Assembly (NCBI GenBank): GCA_026389955.1
Contig: JAPLGY010000673.1
Location: 1 to 10,592 of the forward strand
Length of the DNA: 10,592 nucleotides
Reading direction: 5' to 3'
Source of the DNA: Caldilinea sp.
Lineage (GTDB): Bacteria > Chloroflexota > Anaerolineae > Caldilineales > Caldilineaceae
The notes beneath the pieces are model-generated. The model made no database searches and was not told where the DNA came from. It was given only the letters and a program-made list of their open reading frames with translations. Below, in pieces: positions 1 through 5,253 of the stretch (positions within the stretch are counted from its first letter, which is position 1; every line of letters begins with the position of its first letter). A program made the translations under genes and the position numbers.

Positions 1-329
1 TCGTAGCTGCTGCCCGGGATCTGCAGCCGCTGCCCGACCCAGAGCAGGTTGGGGTTGGCGATGCCGTTGTAGGCAGCCAGCTCCTGTTGCGACAAGCCGT
101 AGCGGTGGGCCACGGTCGACAGGTTCTCGCCCCTGGCCACCACATGCACAAGCTCTTGTGCCCAGGCGGAGGGCACTGGCCCCCACCAGACCCCCACGGC
201 CAGCCCTGCCGCCAGCGCCGCCAGCCGCACACCGGCACGCGCCCACAGCCATTTGGCCCACAGCCATTCTGTCAGGAGAGTGGACAGACCAAAACCTGGC
301 CCGTCCGAGTGTTTGTTCGGGTGTTGCAT
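1..329 (-). CDS. Secreted LysM-domain protein, 5' part only
   Basis: This is the first 109 codons of a protein that continues past the window edge. The start is ATG at 329-327, preceded by AAAGGA five bases upstream. The N-terminus has a polar stretch, two WLWA segments and a hydrophobic run (about residues 30-50) ending in SAWA-QE, a good signal peptidase I site near residue 57. Residues 61-105 form one LysM module: it opens with VHVVARGENL, has the central YGLSQQELAAYNGI helix pair and closes with LWVGQRLQIP. LysM modules bind the GlcNAc-containing glycan of peptidoglycan, so the protein probably acts outside the membrane at the wall. What follows (more LysM modules or a peptidase/amidase domain) is outside the window, so the enzymatic role is unknown. 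A tRNA-Leu lies 39 bp upstream on the same strand. Confidence 0.88.
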   Translation of the reverse strand, partial: MQHPNKHSDGPGFGLSTLLTEWLWAKWLWARAGVRLAALAAGLAVGVWWGPVPSAWAQELVHVVARGENLSTVAHRYGLSQQELAAYNGIANPNLLWVGQRLQIPGSSY

Positions 330-368
330 GGTATCCTTTCGATTCACTGACCTGGCCCTCCCCCAAGG

Positions 369-451
<83 letters not shown>

Positions 452-494
452 GCACACGCTCTTGGCAAAATTAGACTGAATTTCAGATCCCCCC

Positions 495-524
495 TATGAT
501 ATGCGGAGGAGTGCTTTTTGTGGA
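495..524. promoter_or_regulatory. Candidate overlapping divergent promoters (tRNA-Leu and nitroreductase)
   Basis: On the minus strand TCCACA (524-519) and TATCAT (501-496) are 17 bp apart, giving a sigma70-like promoter with a start near 489, about 38 nt ahead of the tRNA. On the plus strand TATGAT (495-500) is a good -10 for the nitroreductase gene, but its -35 is poor. The two -10 boxes share the same DNA (TATGATA, 495-501), so only one polymerase could open it at a time. The call rests on motif matching only. Confidence 0.35.
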
Positions 525-621
525 TCTTTCACAATGTACAGCATACATGGCTCTCCGTCAATCTACAAAATTTTTTCCTGGCTTTTGCCAGGGCTGGCGT
601 TCTGTCAAGGGGCTGCTGCGT

Positions 622-1377
622 ATGAACGAATGGATCTCTGACGACGTCCCCCCGGCGCTGGCTGTCTTTGCTGGCCACCGTTCGGTGCGGTTTTTTCGCC
701 CAGAGCCGCTGGCTGCGGGCGACCTGGATTGGATCGTGGAGGCTGGCCGGCGTGCACCGACCGATGCCCAGGGGCATATGTATGCGCTGCTGCGCATCAC
801 CGACACTGCTTTGCGCGACCGCCTGGCGACGCTCTGCGCCAACCAGCAGCATATCCGCGAGGCAGCCGAGTTTTTTGTTGTCTGTCTGGATGTTTACCGG
901 CTGCAGCGGCTGGTTGCGCTGCGCGGGGGCGAGTGGGGCATGCGCGAGCGCATTTCACTGCTCTACGGGGCCACCGACGCCACGATGGTGGCCCAGAACA
1001 TGGTGGTGGCTGCAGAGGCGCTCGGCTATGGCACCTGTTATATCGGGGCTGTGCAGAACAACACCGGGCTCATTGCCGCTGCGCTGAAGCTGCCGGAAGG
1101 GGTGCTGCCGCTCTATGGCCTTTGTATCGGGGTGATCGACCCGGTGCACTACCCACCGACGGTCAAGCCGCGCCTTCCGCGCGAGCTCTGTTTTTTCGAG
1201 AACAGCTACCCGGCCGGGTTTACCGACGACCAGCTCCAGGGCGGCTACGCGGCGATGAGCCCCAAACGGGACTGGTACGAGAGCCTGAGCCTTTATTTTG
1301 CCAAGGGGGGGACCATGGAAAAGCGGGAGCCCGTCATGGCGCATGCCTGGCAGCAGCAGGGGCTGGACCCGGGCTGA
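622..1377 (+). CDS. NfsA-like NAD(P)H-dependent nitroreductase / flavin reductase
   Basis: This is a 251-residue FMN-dependent oxidoreductase of the nitroreductase superfamily, NfsA type. Family members pass electrons from NAD(P)H to nitroaromatics, quinones or free flavin as cytosolic homodimers. Visible signatures are HRSVR (residues 19-23, FMN phosphate contact), RRAPT (43-47), the GTCYIG loop near 137-142, and KPRLP near 183-187 followed by an aromatic-rich tail, as in NfsA proteins. The length is near the usual 240-250. The chosen start is ATG 622 with AAGGGG nine bases upstream, because it begins just before the conserved fold. A GTG at 520 with a perfect GGAGGAG (505-511) is in frame and would add 34 residues, but that stretch is AT-rich and unlike the family. 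The gene is followed after 6 bp by the RqcH gene, so the two are probably co-transcribed. The physiological substrate cannot be told from the sequence. Confidence 0.88.
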   Translation: MNEWISDDVPPALAVFAGHRSVRFFRPEPLAAGDLDWIVEAGRRAPTDAQGHMYALLRITDTALRDRLATLCANQQHIREAAEFFVVCLDVYRLQRLVALRGGEWGMRERISLLYGATDATMVAQNMVVAAEALGYGTCYIGAVQNNTGLIAAALKLPEGVLPLYGLCIGVIDPVHYPPTVKPRLPRELCFFENSYPAGFTDDQLQGGYAAMSPKRDWYESLSLYFAKGGTMEKREPVMAHAWQQQGLDPG

Positions 1378-1383
1378 GCCGAT

Positions 1384-3135
1384 ATGCATTTTGACGCGCT
1401 TTCCCTGGCCTGTGCTGTCGCCGAGCTGCAGCGCACGTTGGCTGCCGGCCGCATCCAGCAGCTGCTGCGGGTCGACAGCCAGACCTTCGGCTTGGAGATC
1501 TACACGCCTGGCACGCGCCACCAGCTGTTGGTGGCACTGCATCCGGGCCAGGCGCGGCTCCAGACCGTCTCCTACAAGCTGCGGCGCGGGGCAGATCCCG
1601 ATACCCCGCTGCTGCTGCTGCTGCGCAAATATGGGCGGGGCGCGCAGCTGGCCGGGATCGAGCAGCCTGACCCCCGCGAACGGCTGGTCAGGCTGGCGTT
1701 GGCCCACCCGGAACATGGCGCCACGACCCTGGTTTTGGAGCTGATCGGCCACCGGCCCAATGCGTTGTTGCTCAACCCAGCGGGCCGGATTTTGGAGTGT
1801 CTGCACCATCAGACGGAGCGGGCCGACCGGCTGCTGCAGCCCGGGCGCACCTATGTGCCGCCTGCTCCCCCGGCTGGGCTTTCTCCCTTCGACGACGGCA
1901 GCGAGACCTATTTTGCCCGGCTGGCTGCGCAGCTCGAACAGCCAGGAGCCCTTTGGAAGGCGCTGGTTGCTGGGGTGGCGGGTCTGAGCCCGACCGCCGC
2001 GCGCGAGATTGCCTGGCGGGTGCACGGCGACGCCGGGGCGGCCGCGGCCGGCACCCCGCTGTTGGCCGTGGCCCAGGCGCTGCAGGAGCTCTGGGCACCC
2101 CTGCACACCGCCGAATGGTGCCCCGGCACGGTCGAGGAGGCCGGGAAGGTCGTCGGCTTTGCCGCCTATCCGCTTCATTTTCGCGGCGCTTTTGTCCGCC
2201 AGCCGACGCTGAGCGCTGCGTTGGAGCGCTTTTACGGGCACCAGGCGGAACGCCTGCAGCCGGATCCGTACGCTGCGCTGCGCGGCCAGGTCCTGGCGCA
2301 GCTGAACCGTGCCCGCAGCCAGTTGGAGCGCCGGCTGGCTGCGCTGGCGGGGGACGAACCGCCACCTGGCGCAGCCGCAGAGCTGCGCACCCAGGCCAGC
2401 TGGCTGCTGGCCCTGGCAACCCAGCTGGAGGCTGGCCAGTCTGCATTGGTCGTCGATCTAGGAGATCGACTGCTCACCGTGCCGGTCGATCCGCGGCGGC
2501 CGGCGGTCGAGCAGGCAGAGGCAATGTTTGCCCGGGCCACGCGGCTGGACCGGGCGGCGACGATCATCCCGCAGCGCCGCGCCCAGCTGCAGGCAGAGCA
2601 GGAATGGCTTGCTCAGCTGGCGCTCGACGCCCAGCGGGCAGCCAGCCAGCCAGAGCTGGCCGCCGTGTTCGCCGAGCTGCGCGCTGCCGGGCTGTTGCGA
2701 GGAACGGCCCGGCAGCCGAGTGCCCCTCGCAGCCCGACTGGCGGGCCGTTGCGTCTGCGAACCCCGAGCGGCCTCGAGATCCTGGTCGGGCGCAACGCCC
2801 GCCAGAACGAACAGGTGACCTTCCATCTGGCCCATCCTGCCGACCTCTGGCTGCATGTGCGCGGCGCGCCCGGCGCACATGTGGTCGTGCGCAGCGCCGG
2901 ACGGCCGGTCGAAGAGACAGACCTGCGGCGGGCAGCCCAGCTGGCTGCCTACCATTCTAGCCTGCGCGACGAGCGCCAGGTCGACGTGATGGTGGCCCAG
3001 CGGCGTTGGGTGAGCCGCGCCCCAGGCGGGCGAACCGGGCAGGTGGTGGTGGAACGGGAGCAGGTGCTGCGGGTCCCGGGAACGCTGCCGCCCGATCTGA
3101 GCAGCGAACAAGATGGCGGTAGTGCCCGCCAGTAG
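1384..3135 (+). CDS. rqcH: RqcH / NFACT-family ribosome quality control protein (Rqc2 homolog)
   Basis: This 583-residue protein has a complete NFACT layout. Bacterial RqcH binds the obstructed 50S subunit carrying peptidyl-tRNA and recruits tRNA-Ala to add an alanine tail that marks the stalled chain for proteolysis. Older annotations call it fibronectin-binding protein. NFACT-N covers about residues 1-190, with FDAL at the start, LLLLLRKY, LELIGHRPNALLL and the GRTYVPP exit. A helix-hairpin-helix-like segment (VAGLSPTAAREI) lies near 197-212, and a long charged helical region, probably the coiled-coil arm, spans roughly 270-440. NFACT-R begins near 455, with GRNARQNEQ around 469 and DLWLHVRGAPGAHVV near 486-500. 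The conserved Asp-Arg pair of NFACT-N is Glu-Arg here (E99-R100). The start at 1384 lies 6 bp after the nitroreductase stop with no strong ribosome site, which suggests coupled translation. Its end faces the PAAEK gene with only 16 bp between. Confidence 0.92.
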   Translation: MHFDALSLACAVAELQRTLAAGRIQQLLRVDSQTFGLEIYTPGTRHQLLVALHPGQARLQTVSYKLRRGADPDTPLLLLLRKYGRGAQLAGIEQPDPRERLVRLALAHPEHGATTLVLELIGHRPNALLLNPAGRILECLHHQTERADRLLQPGRTYVPPAPPAGLSPFDDGSETYFARLAAQLEQPGALWKALVAGVAGLSPTAAREIAWRVHGDAGAAAAGTPLLAVAQALQELWAPLHTAEWCPGTVEEAGKVVGFAAYPLHFRGAFVRQPTLSAALERFYGHQAERLQPDPYAALRGQVLAQLNRARSQLERRLAALAGDEPPPGAAAELRTQASWLLALATQLEAGQSALVVDLGDRLLTVPVDPRRPAVEQAEAMFARATRLDRAATIIPQRRAQLQAEQEWLAQLALDAQRAASQPELAAVFAELRAAGLLRGTARQPSAPRSPTGGPLRLRTPSGLEILVGRNARQNEQVTFHLAHPADLWLHVRGAPGAHVVVRSAGRPVEETDLRRAAQLAAYHSSLRDERQVDVMVAQRRWVSRAPGGRTGQVVVEREQVLRVPGTLPPDLSSEQDGGSARQ

Positions 3136-3151
3136 GCCCTTCTGCACAAGC

Positions 3152-3631
3152 TCAAAAATCGATTTGAACCTCGCCCCGCCGTTGGGGGGCCTTTTCGGGG
3201 GCGCCTTCTGGGGACGACGTGGCCGGCGCTTCGTCGATCAGGGTGTCGAGCAAGGATCGCAAGGCCAGCAGCCCTTCGCGACGGGCCGCGTAGGCATGCG
3301 TCCAAAACGCCTCTGGGAGCCCCAGATCGTTGTGGCGCAGCTCTTCGACGAGGCCGGTGGCGCCGTCGAGCACCCACAAAAGCGCGTTAAAAGCGCTTTC
3401 TCGGGCAGCAGCCGGCCGCCGGCCAGGCCGGGCGGAGGAGGGGCGGTACGCCCGTCGACGCCCAGCCTCGCGGGCACTCTTCGCCTCTTCTGCGGCCGGC
3501 TTCTCTGCGGCCGGCTTCTCTGCAGCCAGCTTCTCTGCGGCCGGCTTCTCTGCGGCCGGCTTCTCTGCGGCCGGCTTCTCTGCGGCCGGCTTCTCTGCGG
3601 CCGGCTGGGGAGCGTTCTCGTGGTCAACCAT
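3152..3631 (-). CDS. Small PAAEK-repeat protein of unknown function, coupled to the GNAT gene
   Basis: This 159-residue protein is not one I recognise. Residues 10-49 are eight pentapeptides of the form PAAEK (one LAAEK, the last PAAEE), giving a highly charged, Ala-rich arm that is either helical or extended. A basic, Arg-rich linker follows (about 50-78). A compact helical part, roughly 80-137 (from RESAFNALLWVLDG to SLLDTLIDEA), has regular hydrophobic spacing and is the likely folded domain. There is no signal peptide or membrane segment. The start ATG (3631-3629) overlaps the stop of the GNAT gene by 8 bp (ATGGTTGA) and has AGGAG seven bases upstream, so translation is probably coupled. 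The neighbour suggests a role with the acyltransferase, but that is inference. Similar Pro/Ala/Glu/Lys arms elsewhere act as spacers or histone-H1-like DNA-binding tails; neither use can be shown here. Confidence 0.75.
   Translation of the reverse strand: MVDHENAPQPAAEKPAAEKPAAEKPAAEKPAAEKLAAEKPAAEKPAAEEAKSAREAGRRRAYRPSSARPGRRPAAARESAFNALLWVLDGATGLVEELRHNDLGLPEAFWTHAYAARREGLLALRSLLDTLIDEAPATSSPEGAPEKAPQRRGEVQIDF
3491..3607. repeat. 15-bp coding tandem repeat (7.8 copies)
   Basis: Seven full copies of a 15-bp unit (TGCGGCCGGCTTCTC on the plus strand) start at 3491, 3506, 3521, 3536, 3551, 3566 and 3581, with a partial eighth up to 3607. Six copies are identical; the third differs at two bases. 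On the minus strand the repeat encodes PAAEK. Each unit is five codons, so gain or loss of a copy keeps the frame. The near identity points to recent expansion by slippage and probable length variation between strains. Confidence 0.97.
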
Positions 3632-4745
3632 GGGTTGGCTCCTGGGACGGCTGGCAGACCGTCACCCGCATCACCTTGTAATCGACAGCGCCAAACCGAT
3701 ACTTGTACTCCTCGTCCCCCTGCATAAAATCGAAGACCCTGCAGCCGGCTGCGATCGCATACTGGATGGTGTAGCTGAGCAGCACCCAGCCTGGGCTGAG
3801 CTGAGCATGCAGATCGGGGTCGTAGCCCGAATTGTACAGCCAAAAACGGCGGTCGTACTCAAAGGCGAACAGGGTGGCAGCCTTGACACCGTCCAGGGTC
3901 AAAAAGAAGAGGCGCAGGGTGCCTGCCTCCTGCATGCGGCGTGCGATCGCCAGAAAAAAGCGGTGCATTGGTGGGGTCATGAAATCGGCTTTGTCCGCTC
4001 GGCTGGCGCGCTGCAAAGCGACAAAGTCGTCGATCTCTGCTTCCAGCGACTGCCCGGCACCAACATAGTAGAAATCGCAGCGGGTCTCACGTTCGGCGCG
4101 GCGCTGTTTGCGCCGGAGTTCGTGCCGCTGTTTCTTGTCGAGCTGGTCTTGCAGATACGCTTCGTAGCGCAGCGGCAAATGGAACTGCGGCGCAGTGTCT
4201 TCCTGGGTCACCTCGGCCCGCAGGCCGCTGGCCGCAGCCAGCTCGGGCAGGGTTTGATAGGTGGTACTGGCTTCTGGCAGATTGCACAGCACCCAGCTTT
4301 CCCAGGGGGGGGCCTCCGGGCTCTGCAGCCAGGCCAGCAGCGACGTGTAGACCGCTTCTTCCCACCCCTTGGCAGCGATGAGGTCCAGATAATCGCTGAC
4401 CTCCACACAGCCGACCAGGTTGAATTGCCGCCTGCCGCCGGCCAGGGTGTGCAGAAACAGCGGGGCAATGCCGACCAGCTGCGCGCTGCGCGGACAGCGC
4501 AACGCAACGATCCAAAGATCCCCCTGGCCCAGAGCTTCCCACCAGGTGGTCTGCCACTCGTAGGTCAGAAAAATTGAATTGAACCGGCTGCGGCGCACCA
4601 GCGCATTCCATTCGGGCTCGAGGGCACGAAATCCAGCTGTGCCCGACGGGGGGCCGTAAACCGTCCACACCAGGGGCGGGGCAGCTGGCTGGGCCATCGA
4701 TTGAGCTGCTTCAGATCGCTCCTGAAGCAGGCACTCATTGTTCAT
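3624..4745 (-). CDS. GNAT acyltransferase of the CelD/BcsL (Acetyltransf_6) type
   Basis: This is a 373-residue cytosolic protein. The family has two GNAT-like halves and is annotated as acetyltransferase involved in cellulose or exopolysaccharide synthesis; related FemAB folds transfer amino acids to cell-wall precursors. The N-terminal half has the typical LEPEWNALVRRS motif and the FLTYEWQTTWW segment. A very basic helix (DKKQRHELRRKQRR) lies near residue 200. The C-terminal half (about 280-351) carries the hallmark order: FFLTLDGVKAATLFAFEY, then the LYNSGYDP stretch, then LSPGWVLLSYTIQYA, and finally FDFMQGDEEYKYRFG. ATG 4745 is chosen because GGAGG lies six bases upstream; in-frame codons further up lack such a site and do not resemble the family. 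The promoter is at 4858-4886. The PAAEK protein overlaps its end by 8 bp. The acceptor is unknown; an envelope glycan or lipid precursor is a reasonable guess. Confidence 0.87.
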   Translation of the reverse strand: MNNECLLQERSEAAQSMAQPAAPPLVWTVYGPPSGTAGFRALEPEWNALVRRSRFNSIFLTYEWQTTWWEALGQGDLWIVALRCPRSAQLVGIAPLFLHTLAGGRRQFNLVGCVEVSDYLDLIAAKGWEEAVYTSLLAWLQSPEAPPWESWVLCNLPEASTTYQTLPELAAASGLRAEVTQEDTAPQFHLPLRYEAYLQDQLDKKQRHELRRKQRRAERETRCDFYYVGAGQSLEAEIDDFVALQRASRADKADFMTPPMHRFFLAIARRMQEAGTLRLFFLTLDGVKAATLFAFEYDRRFWLYNSGYDPDLHAQLSPGWVLLSYTIQYAIAAGCRVFDFMQGDEEYKYRFGAVDYKVMRVTVCQPSQEPTHG

Positions 4746-4750
4746 TAAAA

Positions 4751-4780
4751 CCTCCGAACTGCCTCCGCCTGGAGGGAGGG
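4751..4780 (-). promoter_or_regulatory. Shine-Dalgarno region of the GNAT gene with possible sequestering hairpin
   Basis: On the minus strand the ribosome site GGAGG (4755-4751) lies six bases before the ATG. Just upstream are CCCTCCCTCC (4780-4771) and a second GGAG (4767-4764). CTCC can pair with the second GGAG over a four-base AGGC loop, and the neighbouring CCTCC can then pair with the true GGAGG. That nested fold would hide the ribosome site. Pairing is seen by eye; no energy was computed. Confidence 0.4.
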
Positions 4781-4843
4781 ATGGGAGATACGCTTGATAT
4801 CTGTTGAGACGCGTGGCAGTGGACTGTCGCGTTTTTTCGGCAG

Positions 4844-4859
4844 CTTTGCCCTTGCAAAG
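4844..4859. promoter_or_regulatory. Palindrome over the GNAT transcription start (candidate operator)
   Basis: CTTTGC and GCAAAG (minus strand CTTTGC-AAGG-GCAAAG) form a perfect 6-bp inverted repeat with a 4-bp centre. It overlaps the last bases of the -10 box and the predicted start site. A repressor bound here would block initiation; as RNA it would make a small hairpin at the very 5' end of the message. A similar palindrome sits at the same place in the surface protein promoter (7342-7362). Confidence 0.4.
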
Positions 4860-4886
4860 TATAGTGGAGGCTGGCGCGCAGCACAA
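4858..4886 (-). promoter_or_regulatory. Sigma70-type promoter of the GNAT-PAAEK operon
   Basis: On the minus strand a -35 box TTGTGC (4886-4881) is followed after exactly 17 bp by a -10 box TATACT (4863-4858). The predicted start is near 4851, leaving a leader of about 105 nt before the GNAT ATG. The good match and ideal spacing make it the best promoter in this stretch. Confidence 0.6.
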
Positions 4887-4932
4887 GTAAGCCAGCACAC
4901 AGGGTGCAGCCTGGCGAATGCCGACAGGCGCA

Positions 4933-5024
4933 GTGTTTTGTCAAGCGTCATTTGATAGTGTTTTTTGCAGAATCTTCTGACTTTAGGGGCAAGCGTATTC
5001 ATCACTTCAGGCTTGACAAAACAC
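4933..5024. repeat. 14-bp perfect inverted repeat, 64 bp apart
   Basis: GTGTTTTGTCAAGC (4933-4946) is matched by its exact reverse complement at 5011-5024. Each arm contains TTGACA, the ideal -35 hexamer, pointing outward on opposite strands; neither has a usable -10 at 16-18 bp. The 92-bp unit could be a small element with terminal inverted repeats, a two-site operator or an RNA stem. It has at most a 2-bp flanking duplication (CA), so a transposable origin is not proven. Confidence 0.6.
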
Positions 5025-5117
5025 CAGTACAGGGGGGGCTGAAACAAGCAAACAGTCTGGCTGACGCCACACCTCCTGGCTTTGCCTCTGGGCCATACAG
5101 AGGGAGGGGACCACCGC

Positions 5118-5150
5118 AGAAACCGAGTTTCTGGGAGAAACTCGGTTTCT
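5118..5150. repeat. 33-nt perfect hairpin, probable dispersed palindromic repeat
   Basis: AGAAACCGAGTTTCT (5118-5132), a GGG loop and the exact reverse complement AGAAACTCGGTTTCT (5136-5150) give 15 paired bases. Each arm is itself a mini-palindrome (AGAAAC-CGA-GTTTCT), so two small hairpins compete with one large one. From memory, AGAAACC..GGTTTCT-type palindromes are scattered through many cyanobacterial and Chloroflexota genomes; that resemblance is knowledge, not something this single copy shows. It lies downstream of the surface protein gene but has no T-run after it on either strand. Confidence 0.8.
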
Positions 5151-5194
5151 TGAGCATCCGCTTTCTGCCGACGCGTGGCAGTTCTAAAGTCATG

Positions 5195-5217
5195 CGCCCC
5201 GATGGGGCGAAAACGCC
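5195..5217 (-). terminator. GC-rich hairpin downstream of the surface protein gene (weak terminator candidate)
   Basis: CGCCCC-GAT-GGGGCG (5195-5209) is a perfect 6-bp stem with a 3-nt loop, about 45-60 nt past the surface protein stop. It overlaps an alternative 4-bp stem with an A/T loop (GGCG-AAAA-CGCC, 5206-5217). Neither is followed by a clear T-run on the minus strand, so it is at best a weak or factor-dependent terminator, or an RNA 3'-end stabiliser. Confidence 0.3.
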
Positions 5218-5253
5218 AGACTCAGGCGGCGGTGTGTGTGGAACAATGCTGTT

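Larger units (their letters stand above)
4808..5182. repeat. 13-nt direct repeat pair flanking the intergenic core
   Basis: GACGCGTGGCAGT occurs at 4808-4820 and again, identically and in the same orientation, at 5170-5182. The 349 bp between contain the promoter, the 14-bp inverted repeat and the 33-nt hairpin. The second copy also forms a small inverted repeat (CTGCC/GGCAG, 5165-5181). A 13-nt match within 500 bp is unlikely by chance, but its meaning is unknown. Confidence 0.55.
4746..5253. other. 508-bp repeat-rich non-coding region
   Basis: No convincing gene lies between the GNAT start and the end of the surface protein gene. The short open frames here have no family features. GC is lower than in the flanking genes, most clearly around 4920-5030. 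The region holds the GNAT leader and promoter, a start-site palindrome, a 14-bp inverted repeat, a perfect 33-nt hairpin, a small GC-rich hairpin and a 13-nt direct repeat at both sides. CAAGCGT recurs at 4942-4948 and 4990-4996, and its complement at 4790-4796. Confidence 0.7.

Noticed and set aside
577..592. Hairpin CCTGGC-TTTT-GCCAGG as an intrinsic terminator
   Set aside because: No T-run follows on the plus strand, and on the minus strand the stem is followed by A residues. It sits in the nitroreductase leader and may only be a leader structure.
496..621. N-terminal extension of the nitroreductase from ATG 496 or GTG 520
   Set aside because: ATG 496 falls in the putative -10 box and the extension is AT-rich and unlike the family. 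GTG 520 has a very good ribosome site, so it is kept as an alternative but not chosen.
955..2241. 428-codon minus-strand frame opposite nitroreductase and rqcH
   Set aside because: It spans two clearly real genes in antisense and shows no family motif.
3491..3607. CRISPR array
   Set aside because: Units are contiguous 15-mers without spacers and are in frame in a coding region.
3330..4577. 415-codon plus-strand frame opposite PAAEK and GNAT genes
   Set aside because: It crosses both minus-strand genes; its repeat is just the complement of the PAAEK array. The GNAT motifs on the other strand are decisive.
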